NCBI RefSeq assembly: GCF_000026945.1
Contig: NC_012862.1
Coordinates: forward strand, 984,501-1,048,500
Reading direction: 5' to 3'
Length of the DNA: 64,000 nt
Origin: Candida dubliniensis CD36
Taxonomy: Eukaryota > Ascomycota > Pichiomycetes > Serinales > Debaryomycetaceae
Part shown: positions 12,201-24,370 of the stretch, one piece after another
Layout: the number at the start of each line of letters is the position of its first letter
Position numbering within the stretch: the stretch's first letter is position 1
Notes under the pieces: model-generated
The model's database searches: none
Seen by the model: only the letters and a program-made list of their open reading frames with translations
What the model was told of the DNA's origin: nothing
Made by a program: the position numbers and the translations under genes

Positions 12201-13676
12201 TGTTTTCACAACCTTTTGTTTTGTGTCGTCTATAGGTTCAATCACTTTAAACTAACGAAAAGTGTCGCTAAATAGTTTGCACAATATACTTCCAAAGGTT
12301 GAATAGATAGGAAAATTGATAAAATGGACCTCTAAATGATGGTAGAGGGAAAACCACTACACCCTCGGCAGATTTCAACGATCTACACTTTTTTTTGACA
12401 ATTATCCCGTAGATCTTCTCTTCAAACAATCTGTGTTTCAAGAAAAGAATGTTTCAGAATGGCACACCATCAAAGATCTAACCAAATGAATCATCACTTT
12501 GACCCATAAGGTGACAGGAGAGAAAGAAATGGGAATAAATAACGTGTATCTGCTCGTTCTGTGGCGATAAGTGATAGAATATTTGATTGCTGGATATATG
12601 GATTGCCAAATACTGAGCTTTTATTTTATTTTATTTTATTTTATTTTCTCTCTCGTTTATTTTGTGTATTTACAATTGTTGTTGCAGTATATTTTGATAT
12701 TTCCGTTTATGAGCCACTTCTCCTTCTGTACTCTTCCCCTATTTACCATACAATAAATTCTAGTTTGTAAAAAACTGAGGAATTGCTTAGCGAACAGGCA
12801 ATAATAGGGCTCATTGATTGAAAAAAAAAAAAAAAAAGAACACAACAGTTACAATACAATACCAATAAGCAAGTTTCAAAATATGGGACCCTTATAGACT
12901 TTGATGCATTGAACAAGCTGCTTGCTTAATAGTACAAACAACAAAAGTGTAAAGAAGTAAAAAGAACCCCAAAACTTCAAACATTCTAATTTGAAACTCT
13001 AAATAAGCAAAACAACAATTATAACCTATTGTATTAATAATAATAATGATGATGATGAAGATAATCGAAACGAAAAAAAAAAAAGAATCACAAAAACTTA
13101 AACCACCAAAAAAGATGAGAAACGATTTGCAATTTTACACACTCTTCTGCACGCAGATAAATTATAGAGGATTTACAATGATGATTTATCTTCCACTACA
13201 AAGTACAAAATACCCTCCCTATATATTCATCGCCAGCATCTTCATTATTATAGATACCTCGCTCTACTGCGATGATAGCAAAAATAATAATCTGAAACAT
13301 ATAGATTTGTTGGTTATTAAACAACAATATCCCTTGTTCTTGAAACATGTAATTACATCAAAACAAATAAAGAAAATACATCATACAAACATCTAATAAA
13401 TTATAAAAACAACAACGAATAAAAAAGAAAAATACACAATACATAAAAATCTCAAAGAACTAAAAGAAAATACATAAAAAAAAAAGAACCAAATTACTTA
13501 TAAACATGAACATTAAGGTTGATAAAATTCGAACCAATAAAACTTGTCTCTATTCTATATTACCGAAAAAAAAAAAATAAATGCAATTGAAGTCTGTGTA
13601 GCCGCCATATAATGTATATCCATCATGAATAAATAAATCTTTTAATGCTGTAAAATATTCTTCCTCTTTTTGTCCA
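9208..13676. other. Long spacer between ADE2 start and TEC1 end
   Basis: About 4.5 kb with no convincing gene. The first 250 bases hold ADE2 promoter elements. Around 9690-9930 a less AT-biased island shows open stretches in two frames with one internal stop (see findings). A 116-codon frame at 13046-13396 is Lys/Ile/Asn-rich and starts in a run of ATG codons, so I do not call it. A (TTTTA)n microsatellite is at 12619-12647. The last part should be the TEC1 3' UTR. Confidence 0.55.
12619..12647 (+). repeat. (TTTTA)n microsatellite
   Basis: Five-base unit TTTTA repeated about five to six times. The copy number is likely variable between strains. No gene is interrupted. Confidence 0.85.
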
Positions 13677-15863
13677 TTAAAACTCACTAGTGAATCCTCC
13701 TGTGTATCCCATATTACCAAACTGATAATCATGACCAATGGTGGAATTACCATTCACAGAAGAAAGCATCATAAGATCCATATTAGCAGATGGATGTAGG
13801 CTATTATGTGTGTAGGAGACTCCAGCAGAAGGAGCAAAAGCTGCTAGTGGTTGTTGTGGTACTGGCATACCGTGTTGAGCATAAGGTGAAGTCAATGAAG
13901 TATTGAGTTGTTGTGAAGCTATAGAGCTGTTATATCCACCATATAGTTGCAGTTGTTGTTGTTGTTGTTGTTGCCACATTTGATGTGGTTGCAAATGTTG
14001 CATCGATTGGAACGTCTTTTGTAATTTCATTTGTGGCTTACCTGAAGATGGTAATTCATTGATATCTGGCATTGATGCGGAATGTGTGGTGTCTCGTATA
14101 CCAGGAATTGTAGTTGCTGCTCCACTCAAATTCAGATTATTCAAATCCATAATGGGACTGGTGGTATCAGTTGGAGTGCCTCCAATCGAGTTTAAAGCTG
14201 GCTGTGAGTATTCAAATACTTCTTGAGTGGTATTTGAGTTTGGATTCAGTGCTCGTGGTGGTAAAACCAATTTTGTGGTGGTAGTCAAAGCATCTTTGCA
14301 TTCACTGACCTTTGCAAATTCCCAAAGTAAGACCAATTTGACTTTCAGTTTATTAACTTTGCTAGCATCTTGTTCTTTCTTGACACTATTTGGACTTGAC
14401 TCATAGAGGATTTGTTTAATGGTAACACCTTTGAAAGCAGTACTAAAGCCGCCATCGTCACTTTGATCCCCAAATGTACCGAAAAAGAATTTCCAAAATC
14501 CTGGTATAAATTCACGGTCTTGATTCAATTGAATACCATCTTCGTCAAATTTCACAATTTCGTTACCATAAGAATATACACAAGTGAATAAACTGTAAGT
14601 TTTCGAAGTCGAGATAATACTGGCATGTGTAGGTGACGCGTTTTCTGGTTCTTCATACTTTAAGGCATAACTAGAACTAAACCCATTGTCAATATTATAT
14701 GATTCTGGCAACTGCGGGAGCAATATTTTCACCATATTATGGATGATTGGAATATGAGGACATGTTTTGAAATCACTTAAGCCAGGAAACCTGCTAGAAA
14801 TATTGGCATTGTCTTTCAATTTCAAGCTTTTAACATCGTTGCCATTTTGTTGAATTGTCAAAACAATTGGATTCATACCATATTGGTCATTAACAGACAT
14901 GAAGAAATTGCTAAATTTAATTTTATTCAAAGGATTGCCTGAATGTTTTCGTCTTATTCTCTTTGTAGCTGGAAGATGCATGGGTAATGAATCGCTTTTT
15001 CTTTTCATTGAATCGCTAAATCCAAGAGACTTGTTCAAATTAATTTTGGAAAAAACATCTTCAAATTTCCTGGTTGATTCCACTTGTTCCTCATGACTGT
15101 TGAAGATAGGACCATCATTAATCAATTGGATTATATCGAGTTTTTGACCTAAATTCTTGATCACTTGAATATGAGAAGACACCTGTTTTCTTGTTCTGAA
15201 TTTCCCAGTTTTGGCAAAAATGTAATCAGATATTAATTCATTTCTACCACAAGATCTACCGGCAATCTTTATTTTGTTCAAGCCACTTTTTGGAATAAGT
15301 CTCAACACTTCTTCAAAAGCTTCTTCAACATCATCTGACCATATGTCATTGTCTTGGACACGCGAATAAGCACCTGTAGGTATATGTTGAATTGGAGTAT
15401 TGCCATAGTGACCAGCAGCAGCAGCAGGGTCATGGGAAACAACACCAACATTACTGTTCTCATACATATTGGGTTGATGTTGCGGTTGTTGTTGTTGCTC
15501 ATAAACAATATTCTGGCAATCAATGTCATTGCTGTTGTCATCTCCTTGGTCGTACACATCATCACGAATTCTTTTCTGATTGAGACTAGATGGAGACAAA
15601 GTACCCAAAGTCTTTCTAATGGGAGTTCTTTCTTCATTTCTTTGGCTTATAAAAAACCCTTCGTCGGAAATGTCATCATTCAATGCAAAATTGGTGGATC
15701 TTGGCATTTCCTTCCTTACCATCTTGGAAGATTCGTGCACCTGATAAAGTTGCTTACCATTATTGCCGATTGCAACATCAACAATTAATGGTAGCTTCTT
15801 GCCTTTCTTTTGTCCATTGGCATTTCTCACGGGAGTAGCACTAGGAGTAGCTTGTGACATCAT
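13677..15863 (-). CDS. TEC1: TEA/ATTS-domain transcription factor controlling hyphal growth and biofilm
   Basis: 728 residues, starting at 15863 (MMSQATPSATPV). The TEA/ATTS DNA-binding domain spans about residues 172-246, with the recognition-helix signature GKFRTRKQVSSHIQVIKNLG. After it come a conserved Tec1-type middle region (about 310-520) and a Gln/Asn/Ser-rich tail with a CAG-type poly-Gln tract, likely a transactivation domain. In C. albicans, Tec1 acts with Efg1, Bcr1, Ndt80, Brg1 and Rob1 in the biofilm/hyphal network and recognises CATTCC-like sites. A PAAAAG run before the TEA domain is low complexity. The upstream intergenic region is about 6 kb, unusually long. CACGTG lies 94 bp upstream of the start (15957-15962). 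The family assignment is firm; the gene name rests on the domain and on its position beside ADE2. Confidence 0.93.
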   Translation of the reverse strand: MMSQATPSATPVRNANGQKKGKKLPLIVDVAIGNNGKQLYQVHESSKMVRKEMPRSTNFALNDDISDEGFFISQRNEERTPIRKTLGTLSPSSLNQKRIRDDVYDQGDDNSNDIDCQNIVYEQQQQPQHQPNMYENSNVGVVSHDPAAAAGHYGNTPIQHIPTGAYSRVQDNDIWSDDVEEAFEEVLRLIPKSGLNKIKIAGRSCGRNELISDYIFAKTGKFRTRKQVSSHIQVIKNLGQKLDIIQLINDGPIFNSHEEQVESTRKFEDVFSKINLNKSLGFSDSMKRKSDSLPMHLPATKRIRRKHSGNPLNKIKFSNFFMSVNDQYGMNPIVLTIQQNGNDVKSLKLKDNANISSRFPGLSDFKTCPHIPIIHNMVKILLPQLPESYNIDNGFSSSYALKYEEPENASPTHASIISTSKTYSLFTCVYSYGNEIVKFDEDGIQLNQDREFIPGFWKFFFGTFGDQSDDGGFSTAFKGVTIKQILYESSPNSVKKEQDASKVNKLKVKLVLLWEFAKVSECKDALTTTTKLVLPPRALNPNSNTTQEVFEYSQPALNSIGGTPTDTTSPIMDLNNLNLSGAATTIPGIRDTTHSASMPDINELPSSGKPQMKLQKTFQSMQHLQPHQMWQQQQQQQLQLYGGYNSSIASQQLNTSLTSPYAQHGMPVPQQPLAAFAPSAGVSYTHNSLHPSANMDLMMLSSVNGNSTIGHDYQFGNMGYTGGFTSEF

Positions 15864-18800
15864 AATTTAAAATAAACAAAAACGGTAGACTCAACAGATA
15901 ATTTAACAACAAACAAATGTGAGATTGCAAACAAAAAAATAGAAAACGACAGCAACCACGTGATAATTTCGATAGGAAATATACTTAACTGTAATAATTA
16001 AGTTAGAAATACAAATTGATACCACAGTCTAAGTATTGACAGTATCAATCAAAAAAAAAAATAAACAATAATCAAAAAAACAAGCAAGCAAGCAAGCGGA
16101 AACAAATTAAAACAAACAGCAGCTGGATTGCGGGAGGGTTGGAGTTGAAGTATTGATAATAAAGATAAACAGATTGAACAGATCGAAAATAAAAAGAAAA
16201 ACAAATAAAATTGAAATTGGAACAAATCAATGGGGTATAGCCATGTACTTATATATTATTTTTCAAGAATTAAAATTAAGGGAAGTCAAGGTCCCTGTCT
16301 AATTCATATTTTTCTGTTTTTGATGTTGTTTTGTAGAAGTGTTTTTTTTTTTTTTTTCTTCTTCTAAACTTATTCTGCTTCTCGCCTTGTAACTTTTTTT
16401 TTTCTTTTTAACAAAACAGAAAAACTTTTACCTGACTAAGGAAAATGAGAAATTGGGAACAAAACCAAACAAAACAAAACACAAGTACTAATCATGCCAC
16501 AAAACCTTTTAGCCATATGCATATCACTTCCACTGCCACTAACCACTAACCATTCATGTACTAAAAGAAGTAGTTTCAGTTTAAAAATAAAAAAAGCAGT
16601 GATAAAATCCTTAGGGCGCATAATTTTTATTGTTCTTCTTTTTTTTTAAAACTCAACTACAATACACAAAGACTCTACCCGAAAATATTTTTGAGTGTAA
16701 ACGGTCTAAATGAATGGTTCGTAGTATATGCAGAGCTTTAAAATTGAATCCAACATTTTGCAAAGTGGTCAAGTACAGCAAGACTTTTGTCCTTCTCCCA
16801 TAAATTGAAATTAGACTGCAAATCCCTTGACTCTTTTTGTATTATTTCTCTATTTCTTCCATTCCACTTTTCATAATTGTTGGTGGGTTTTTCTATTTTT
16901 ATCCATGAACCAATTAAATTATGGTTTTTGGTGCAACGAAAATAGTATTGTTGGTATACTAATACCGAGAGTCTGCATTTTTACACATTATAACCATGCC
17001 TTCACCAGATATAGACAAACTACATTAAGATGAATATGTATTCTTTCACAATAAGACAGAAACGTTTTTTTTTTTTTTTTTTTGATTTTAAAATCTATTG
17101 TATATAATGAAATTCCATTTAATCAATAAAGTGATTAGACGAGAATGACCAGGTATATTATTGCCTGATTGTGTCAGTCATCTAATAAATGGGTAGTGTA
17201 AAATAGATAAAAACATCCTATTGTACCTTAAGGAACAAAAGGAAGAGTATATTAAAAAAAAAAAACAATAAAATACTTCGTGTGGTTACCAAAAAAGTTA
17301 CTTACGAACAGACACACCCTTTGTGGGTAGGTTTTCTCTGACACTTTTGATAAGTATATTCTTTTTTTTGCAAGTGAAGTTTAAAAATCAATTTTTGCAA
17401 TTTCTGGGCGGATTGCTGCATATTTGTGGGCTGCAAACTATTTTCTTCTTTTTTTTTTTTTTTTTTTTTTGGTTTATTGATTTGTGTAATTAAGGTCTTG
17501 CATATGAGCGCATGGAATACTTTTAATGCACATTTCTTAAGTAATATCACAAATGCTTTTTTTTTTTTATGACAGGTCAAGTTTGCAGTATTAGTACTAT
17601 GCTATTGGTTTAATTATTGTTTATCCCAATTCAGTCTTTTAATAGTTTGAAAATAGTTCATTTACTTTTTTTTTGTCGATGTTCTTGAAAGTGTAGAAGG
17701 TATTGTTAAACTCATATGGATGATGCCTCTGTTGCAGGCAGAATAGATGTATTCTGACTTTTCTAAGAAAAAAAAAAGTAATGATTGATGCATCCGTTTT
17801 GATTTCTTGGTAAGGACAAATAATTTCTGTACAATTATTATTATTCTTTTTTTACAATAATACAAAAGAACTGAGTCACCCTACTTAGCATAATTCCGTA
17901 ACCAACGGAAAAAGCATTAGTTGGGAAATACAAGGTTATACCTAAACCGGGAATATTAGGATTTTCACTAAAATCTACAGAACCAAGATTTGTTTTTTTT
18001 TTTTTGATTTCCTTCTTACTGAACTTTACAAAACCTCGAGATAACAATACTTTGGCCATGTATAATTTTCAACTACTCACATGAGACTGATAACTAACCA
18101 AAATTCCGAGGGTAATTTATAAGGAATGAAAATACGCTAGTAGTCTTTGGAATGGAATCTCAGACCTCGGTGTAAATGAAGCAAAAGCAAGCTGATGGAG
18201 GTACACGACCAAGTATTTAGACTATTGTTTTTCTTTTTGTTGTTTCTTTTGTCTTCCAAAGCTTTCAATCCATTTCTGTATATCTTCTTTCTTTGTGTAA
18301 ATATACCTTGATGATGATGTTTTACATTGTTTATGAAGTCCAGCGAGTAAGGTTGACGTATGGGATAAGATAAGAAGAAGTAGTCATCCTGACTATTGAT
18401 TTACGGAGGAGCTTTTGTGTATTTTTTTCTTCAACTCTTCTTCTTTCAACAAAAGAAACAATGCACCTTAATTATTATCGGATTCAATTTTTCTATTGTT
18501 GCTACATGAACAATACCTGTTGAACTAGTTCAACTTACATCATCGCATAAACTGATACGAAACTTGATTAGTTTGCCCTTTATTTTCATTCTTGGGATTA
18601 GACCTAGGTGAAATTCTCATAACCAATAATTCAAGTGAAATTAAGTACAGCTTGTCTTGAACAGAGGCCAGCATGCGGCTCAATCCTAACGTTGAAGTAA
18701 ATTCGCGGTTATACGGGTAATGACAATGGTGTGTCTCAGTGATGTTTCTGTGCATTTTAGACTACAAACGAGTAGTTTTTTTTTTCTTTTTTCTTTTGAA

Positions 18801-21800
18801 ATAATGATGTGGGGCGGTTTGCTGTCTATTTTATCTATCATGAAAGAAGAATTCAGGCAAAGTAGTCGCATGTAGTTCATTGCCTGATTTCATCAAGGAA
18901 GGTGTCTACAATTTGTGAGCAGTCAAAATTGTTGCAAAACTTATTAATTAATTACAATTGGCCAGTCACATTCAGATCGAAAACAAATGTTATTGTTGAT
19001 CTACGTTGACAAGATGAAAATGTTCACCGTGGGGCAACATTCTTCACTCTGACTTTTCTTCAATCTACTTTATATTGGACAATATATCCCACAACGTTAA
19101 ACCAGTATGATTAAAAAACCATGTTCTATTGTTCTTGTAATTCCTTTTAGCCAACGTGGTTTATCATTCAGCTTTATTCAACGAACAAAAACGTTGCAAA
19201 CATTCCATATTTTAATCAGTTAGTCCACATTGTTTGTACAAAACAGTATGTTTGCAACTTCTAGGGTTTCGTATCACGGGACTCCATGAGCTTTTGGGTC
19301 TCAGTAGTTAGCGTTATTTGATATCAGCAATGAGTTAGCTGTCACAAAGTAGCACAAAAAAAACTATGCGATGAGGTAATGCTTGAAAAAAAAAAAAAAA
19401 AATGAAAACTGGCTTTCATTTTGTGTAATTTGCTTTTTAAAATTGAGTCACTTGGCTTTGGCTTCTTTGTCTTTATATCCCATATGGTTGCAGTTTTTGT
19501 AATTAAAGAAAAGTGGATTCAATTGAGGAAAGAGGCAGTTCCAAGCATGCATAATACTTATCAAAGCAAATACCAATGCAGTAAAAAGCAACAAATACGT
19601 ATGCATTGCATCCTTCAGTACATCTTTTCAAAATTGAAATATTTGTCTTTGTAGAATAAATTATGATTTACCAAAACTCAGTTATATTAAGTTATATAAC
19701 AGTTATAGAGAAAAGGAAGAATTAACAGTAGTTAAATCTGAAACATCTTTGATCGTAGATTATCCACATAATTGTACATTTCATGAATGAGTAGTATGCA
19801 GACATCTTTTGCGGGTAATCTTGACTCAGACATTTTTCAACCTCTGTTTTTTTTTTTTTTTTGCGCTTTATGAGCGCATGACTCACAGACCATTCTCGTT
19901 TTTATGTATAACCAAGCATGATTGAAGTCATGCAAAAAAACCGAAATATTTCAAATTTGGACTGCGTAATTACTGATGTTTGGATCAAACTGAATATGCT
20001 GCAGTGGCATTTCAAATGATTGTTAGTTCTTTGTCGAAGTATCGTAAAACACGTTACCCCAGCATATCCATTGATTTGTTTTCCACGGAAAAGAGGCTGA
20101 TTCGTACTTTCTCTTTGAACTCCTACGTAATGTATCTTCTCAATAGTTTTCAAAAGTATCATTATTGCAATATTGTTTGAGTCACTCTCATATTGGGTAA
20201 ATCTTGTACAAGAATTTACAAGTGCTCGCTAAGAATTAACTTTTTTAGATTCAAAACTAAGAAACAAAAGTTAATCTGTTGAACAAAACCAAAGGTAGAT
20301 CAATGGCCCTAGTTGGGTCACTTTTTTTTTTTTTTTCTTTTCCATGGCTATATACGTGAAAGGGCACGGCATTTACCATTGCAAAAAAGTTTAACTAGTT
20401 AGTAGATCAGAATTTACTGCAAACTCTTACTTGATCTTCTATGTACTCTATAAATTTACCAAAAAAAAAAAATGGTACCAACAACAAACTAGAGACAAAT
20501 CAATCGACTGTTTTGAAAATATCAAATGCTTTTCACAACAATAATCAAACGATGGGATGCAACTAATCACCTCGTAGAGCTATACCGTTTAAAGCAAAGG
20601 TTATGGTTTGTAAACAAATGCACAATAAACCGTTGGTGGTGGTGGTGGTGGTGTTGAAAAAAAGAGTGAATAAACTTTTAAGGCGCATGAAAAATACTAC
20701 GCATTGTCAAGAAAAAGTGTTTACAGATGGAAACGCCTTTGGTAAGTTTATCAATAAAAAATAAAAATACAAAGAAAATTTCTTCCTCATTGCTTTTATT
20801 GTTGTGATGATAGTTTTTGCTGATGTAAATGATAGCCTCTCATCAAAGTAGCTAATACTTGCCAATATTACTCAATTTAGAAGAATTGATATTTCTTTTT
20901 TCTTTTTTCAAATACCAGTTTTGTGTGAAATTTGAATTCGAATACGAACTTCCACTTCAAACTTATCAATATTGTTGCAAATGTGTGAATAATATCTGTA
21001 ATTGTCACTTGCTACTTAATCAATCCAAGAAAAAAAGCAAGAATTCCAATACCATCATGAAAGCAATTGGAAACACTGAAATTGATGCAAAAGTTTTTTT
21101 TTTTTTTTTTTTGTGGAGTTTGCTACCAATTTAACAAGAAATTTCAACTCTTTACGAAATAAAATAAAAGAAATTATGCTACCAACTAACATATTCTAGT
21201 ACCACTACAATTAACTCTTCTCATATTTCACAAAAATCACTTTACCCAAGTCACCAATGAATTGTTTAAGCCATAACCCTTGATAATTACATGAATGCAA
21301 ACCTCCACAATTTTCATTGGAAAAGAAAATTCCAACAAAAATCGCCCCCTCCTCTCCTTCTCCCCTCCGTTTTGTGTTTTCAAGAGTAATTTAATTCACA
21401 CATCACCATCATACAATTTACCATACAAAATAATGATTCAATGAGTAACAGAATGATAACAAAACCCTTGAACCTTCTATTTTCATTCCTCCCCGTAAAA
21501 GAACATTGAACGCAATTTCTTGTTCGATTCCTAAAAATACCCTTGTGGTCCGAAAATCACATTTTGTGCTACCCGGAGTAAATAAGACCTATAAAATATA
21601 TTGCAACAACTAGTATATTTTTAAATCCTGTACGCAAGAACTATTATAATAAAAATACTTACTTCACTAGCCACCAACACTTACGAGAAGAAACATAGTT
21701 TAATTCGCCGAATCTACTTAAACCATCAAAGCCCGTATGTCCGTCCCATCACACTTCCTTTTAAAAATAAAATAAAATAAAATAAAATGCAAAGTTTATT

Positions 21801-21913
21801 TCCCTTGGTCTTTGTCATCTGATTAGGTTCACGGCTCGTTAGTGGTGGCATGATTACGGGCTCTCTTCCATTTCACTTTCCTAAAATAGCAAATTGGAAC
21901 ACCTACGGTTCTC
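15864..21913. other. 6-kb regulatory spacer upstream of TEC1
   Basis: No reading frame here has convincing coding character; all are under 95 codons and rich in Lys, Phe and Ile. TEC1 reads away from its left end and NTO1 ends at its right end, so essentially the whole stretch is available as TEC1 upstream DNA. Visible elements: CACGTG at 15957-15962; ATATGCATAT at 16515-16524 (Efg1-type core TGCAT); further ATGCAT cores at about 17789, 19547 and 19601; a (TGG)n tract at about 20634-20654; and an (AAAAT)n tract at about 21762-21787. A very long 5' UTR for TEC1 is possible. Confidence 0.6.
20634..20654 (+). repeat. (TGG)n microsatellite
   Basis: Seven or so tandem TGG/GGT units in the TEC1 upstream spacer. 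A short, simple repeat with no coding frame. Confidence 0.7.
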
Positions 21914-24193
21914 CTAGACTTGTAAAAATTTCTGTAAATCTTCTCGATTTTGGTCAGATTCAATCTCATCGTCGTCAATTTCACTGAGATCGTTCTCTTC
22001 CAATACCACGCGATAATCAATAAGCTCCAAATCTGTATTTGTTCCAGCAGATTTAACATAAGGAAACGAAAGCAATTTCCCATTATTTGCGTCGTTCATA
22101 ATCTCCATTTCAAACAACCGTAACGACGGCAATTCTTTACGAAATCCTGCAATCCAATTTTTCATTTTTTTATAAACAGCACTACTCGGTTTATTGTCTT
22201 TGTATATGTATTCCCGCAAATTTTCGACATCCTGCTCCAACTGATCTATCGATTGGTAACCATATTGAGAATTCTTTAAAGAAATGGAATTTAAGGAAAT
22301 GACATTATCTGATTTGGGTTTGTAAGTTTGTAGAGTTTCATTGGAGTCAAATTTATTATTTAAACCCATTATAGTCACCTCAATTAGTTGTTTCAAAGGA
22401 AAGTATACCAGATCAACAACGTCGAAATTCACCAGATTTATTTCATGGTTCACTTCTTGTTCTTCTGTTAACATTTCCCCCATGGAAATAAGTCTATCGA
22501 TATCATTTACCAATGATTCAGCAAAGTCTATTTTCTTCTTCGGCTCACTAACATCGTTACTTTCTAGAGAATTAGAATCATATAGTATCGAGCTCGTTGA
22601 TATCAAGTTGTTGTTTTTGCGGATCAAAGATGCCCCTCGTTTCAGTTTCCTCTTCAAGCACCAATATCGACACACCTCATCTGCTATTGACCTCAAATCT
22701 TGATCAATCTCCATCTTGCTTCTATTGGGCAAAACTTTCAAATGCAATACTTCGTTGGTTGATTCCTCAGGTAGACTAATTTGATTCTCCACTTTCAATT
22801 GATATAGTATCTTGACTAGAACGTCACTAAACAATTTAGGAGCAATTGGTGTGTTTGCTTCTGTGTTCCATTTAAAGATATTCAACTTGTTTGCAGTTTC
22901 TCTATCTTTACTTAATCGTGCATTCTCTTCATTCAATAACTTTGTGTCACGAAAATACAACCTAGTTCTTCTTATACCTTCTAGCACTTTAGTTTCATCA
23001 AACTCAGCAGGGCTATGTTTTTCACAAAATGATTTTAATGTCAATTTATTGCTAATTGCACCCTTAATACCTTGAGTCATATTCATATACAACCCTGCAC
23101 GTTTGGCACAAGTTACATGGTATGCCTGAAAACAATTTCGGTTGCAGCACTGAATACAAGCACCAACCCTCTGCTTACATATATAACACGACAATTTCCA
23201 TCGGCTTTTCGGTATTCCTTCCATCCCCTCAATAGGTTCCATGTAAATTGGATTGGCAAAATATAATTCATTAATCCACAATCCACAAATCACATGACTC
23301 CATAAACTATTATCCAACTGTTTGAACGCACCGGTCGTACTGGGACAAAACACACATTCCGTTGTTCGGTTTTTATTAATCATACATTTACGACATAACC
23401 ATTGACCCTCAGGAATAAATGCAACCCCATAACACTCCTGGTGTACTGCAATGTCACACCCATCACAAAAAACGATTGCATTGGCATTATCACAATCACT
23501 ATCATTACAAACAGCGCATTTTTGATCATAAATGGATCCAGGAACAATCCCATCATCATTCCCATATCGAGCATTATTGTGACCTATAGTGAGCAATTTG
23601 TGGTTCGACCCAGGATCATTAGAGCCGTTCCCACCATTTGTTGTAATTGAATTCATTTTTAATTCCAATGCAAACCATTGATTCTCTAAAGATGTCATCA
23701 TAATTTCAAAAACTTCTGGTGTAATTTTGATAACATTTTCTGGTTGGCTATTTCGATCTCGTAAAAACAAATAGTCCTGCTCATCCATATCATATTCCAC
23801 TAAGTTTTTCTTTTTTTCAATAAACTTTTCAATTGATGCTGTCGTTTCTTTAAGTGATGTATTGAGTTGGAATGGTCTAATGTATGTATCTGGATTGGAT
23901 TTACTTGTTAACTTAGAAGGGTTCTGAAATCCATACTCTGATAATTGCTTGCTAAATCGTAGGTTTGTAGGCGTTAAACTCAACTGCGGAACTCGTCTAT
24001 ACATGGGTGCTTTGAGTTCAGATAAATTCACTGCATGACGTGAGTTGGTTGTTTCCTCTGAACTAGTATTCCTCTCAACGACAAAGACAGGAAGTTGACA
24101 ACTTTCATCAAGATCAGGGTATATTTCTTTAAAGTCTGTTTCCTCTCTTGGTTTTAATGAAAAATCATACAGGTTTGTCAGTACCAGATTCAT
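21914..24193 (-). CDS. NTO1: Nto1-like NuA3 histone acetyltransferase subunit with PHD fingers
   Basis: 759 residues, close to yeast Nto1 (748). An EPL1-like N-terminal region precedes a classical PHD finger at about 226-270 (CAVCNDSDCDNANAIVFCDG start; HQECYG; WLCRKC). A linked zinc knuckle plus extended PHD follows at about 280-364 (CVFCPSTTGAFK, WSHVICGLW, CYICKQ, HVTCAKRAG). This PHD/zinc-knuckle/ePHD cassette is the hallmark of the Nto1/BRPF family, which docks the Sas3 acetyltransferase on methylated histone H3 in NuA3. No bromodomain is seen after it, as expected for the yeast member. The C-terminus is acidic. It is tandem with CMK1 (about 177 bp between) and ends 6 kb from TEC1. Confidence 0.9.
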   Translation of the reverse strand: MNLVLTNLYDFSLKPREETDFKEIYPDLDESCQLPVFVVERNTSSEETTNSRHAVNLSELKAPMYRRVPQLSLTPTNLRFSKQLSEYGFQNPSKLTSKSNPDTYIRPFQLNTSLKETTASIEKFIEKKKNLVEYDMDEQDYLFLRDRNSQPENVIKITPEVFEIMMTSLENQWFALELKMNSITTNGGNGSNDPGSNHKLLTIGHNNARYGNDDGIVPGSIYDQKCAVCNDSDCDNANAIVFCDGCDIAVHQECYGVAFIPEGQWLCRKCMINKNRTTECVFCPSTTGAFKQLDNSLWSHVICGLWINELYFANPIYMEPIEGMEGIPKSRWKLSCYICKQRVGACIQCCNRNCFQAYHVTCAKRAGLYMNMTQGIKGAISNKLTLKSFCEKHSPAEFDETKVLEGIRRTRLYFRDTKLLNEENARLSKDRETANKLNIFKWNTEANTPIAPKLFSDVLVKILYQLKVENQISLPEESTNEVLHLKVLPNRSKMEIDQDLRSIADEVCRYWCLKRKLKRGASLIRKNNNLISTSSILYDSNSLESNDVSEPKKKIDFAESLVNDIDRLISMGEMLTEEQEVNHEINLVNFDVVDLVYFPLKQLIEVTIMGLNNKFDSNETLQTYKPKSDNVISLNSISLKNSQYGYQSIDQLEQDVENLREYIYKDNKPSSAVYKKMKNWIAGFRKELPSLRLFEMEIMNDANNGKLLSFPYVKSAGTNTDLELIDYRVVLEENDLSEIDDDEIESDQNREDLQKFLQV

Positions 24194-24370
24194 ATTATAG
24201 AACAGTAATATAGTAGTTTTTCATATATTGGGCTCTATTCAGATATCAACAAAGAGTAGTGGCTCAACTCATTTATTTTGACTTTTTTCTTTTTTTTCTT
24301 TTGAGTTTATTGTTTTTAATCGTCGCGCGTTACAAAACTACAAAAACTATTATTTGTCGTGATTCATTTC

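Noticed and set aside
13046..13396. 116-codon frame downstream of TEC1
   Set aside because: Starts in an ATG repeat, Lys/Ile/Asn-rich, low complexity, no domain; probably TEC1 3' flank.
20280..20420. GTTAGTA string on the plus strand (TACTAAC on minus) near 20398
   Set aside because: No matching 5' splice site upstream on the minus strand and no exon to join; treated as chance.
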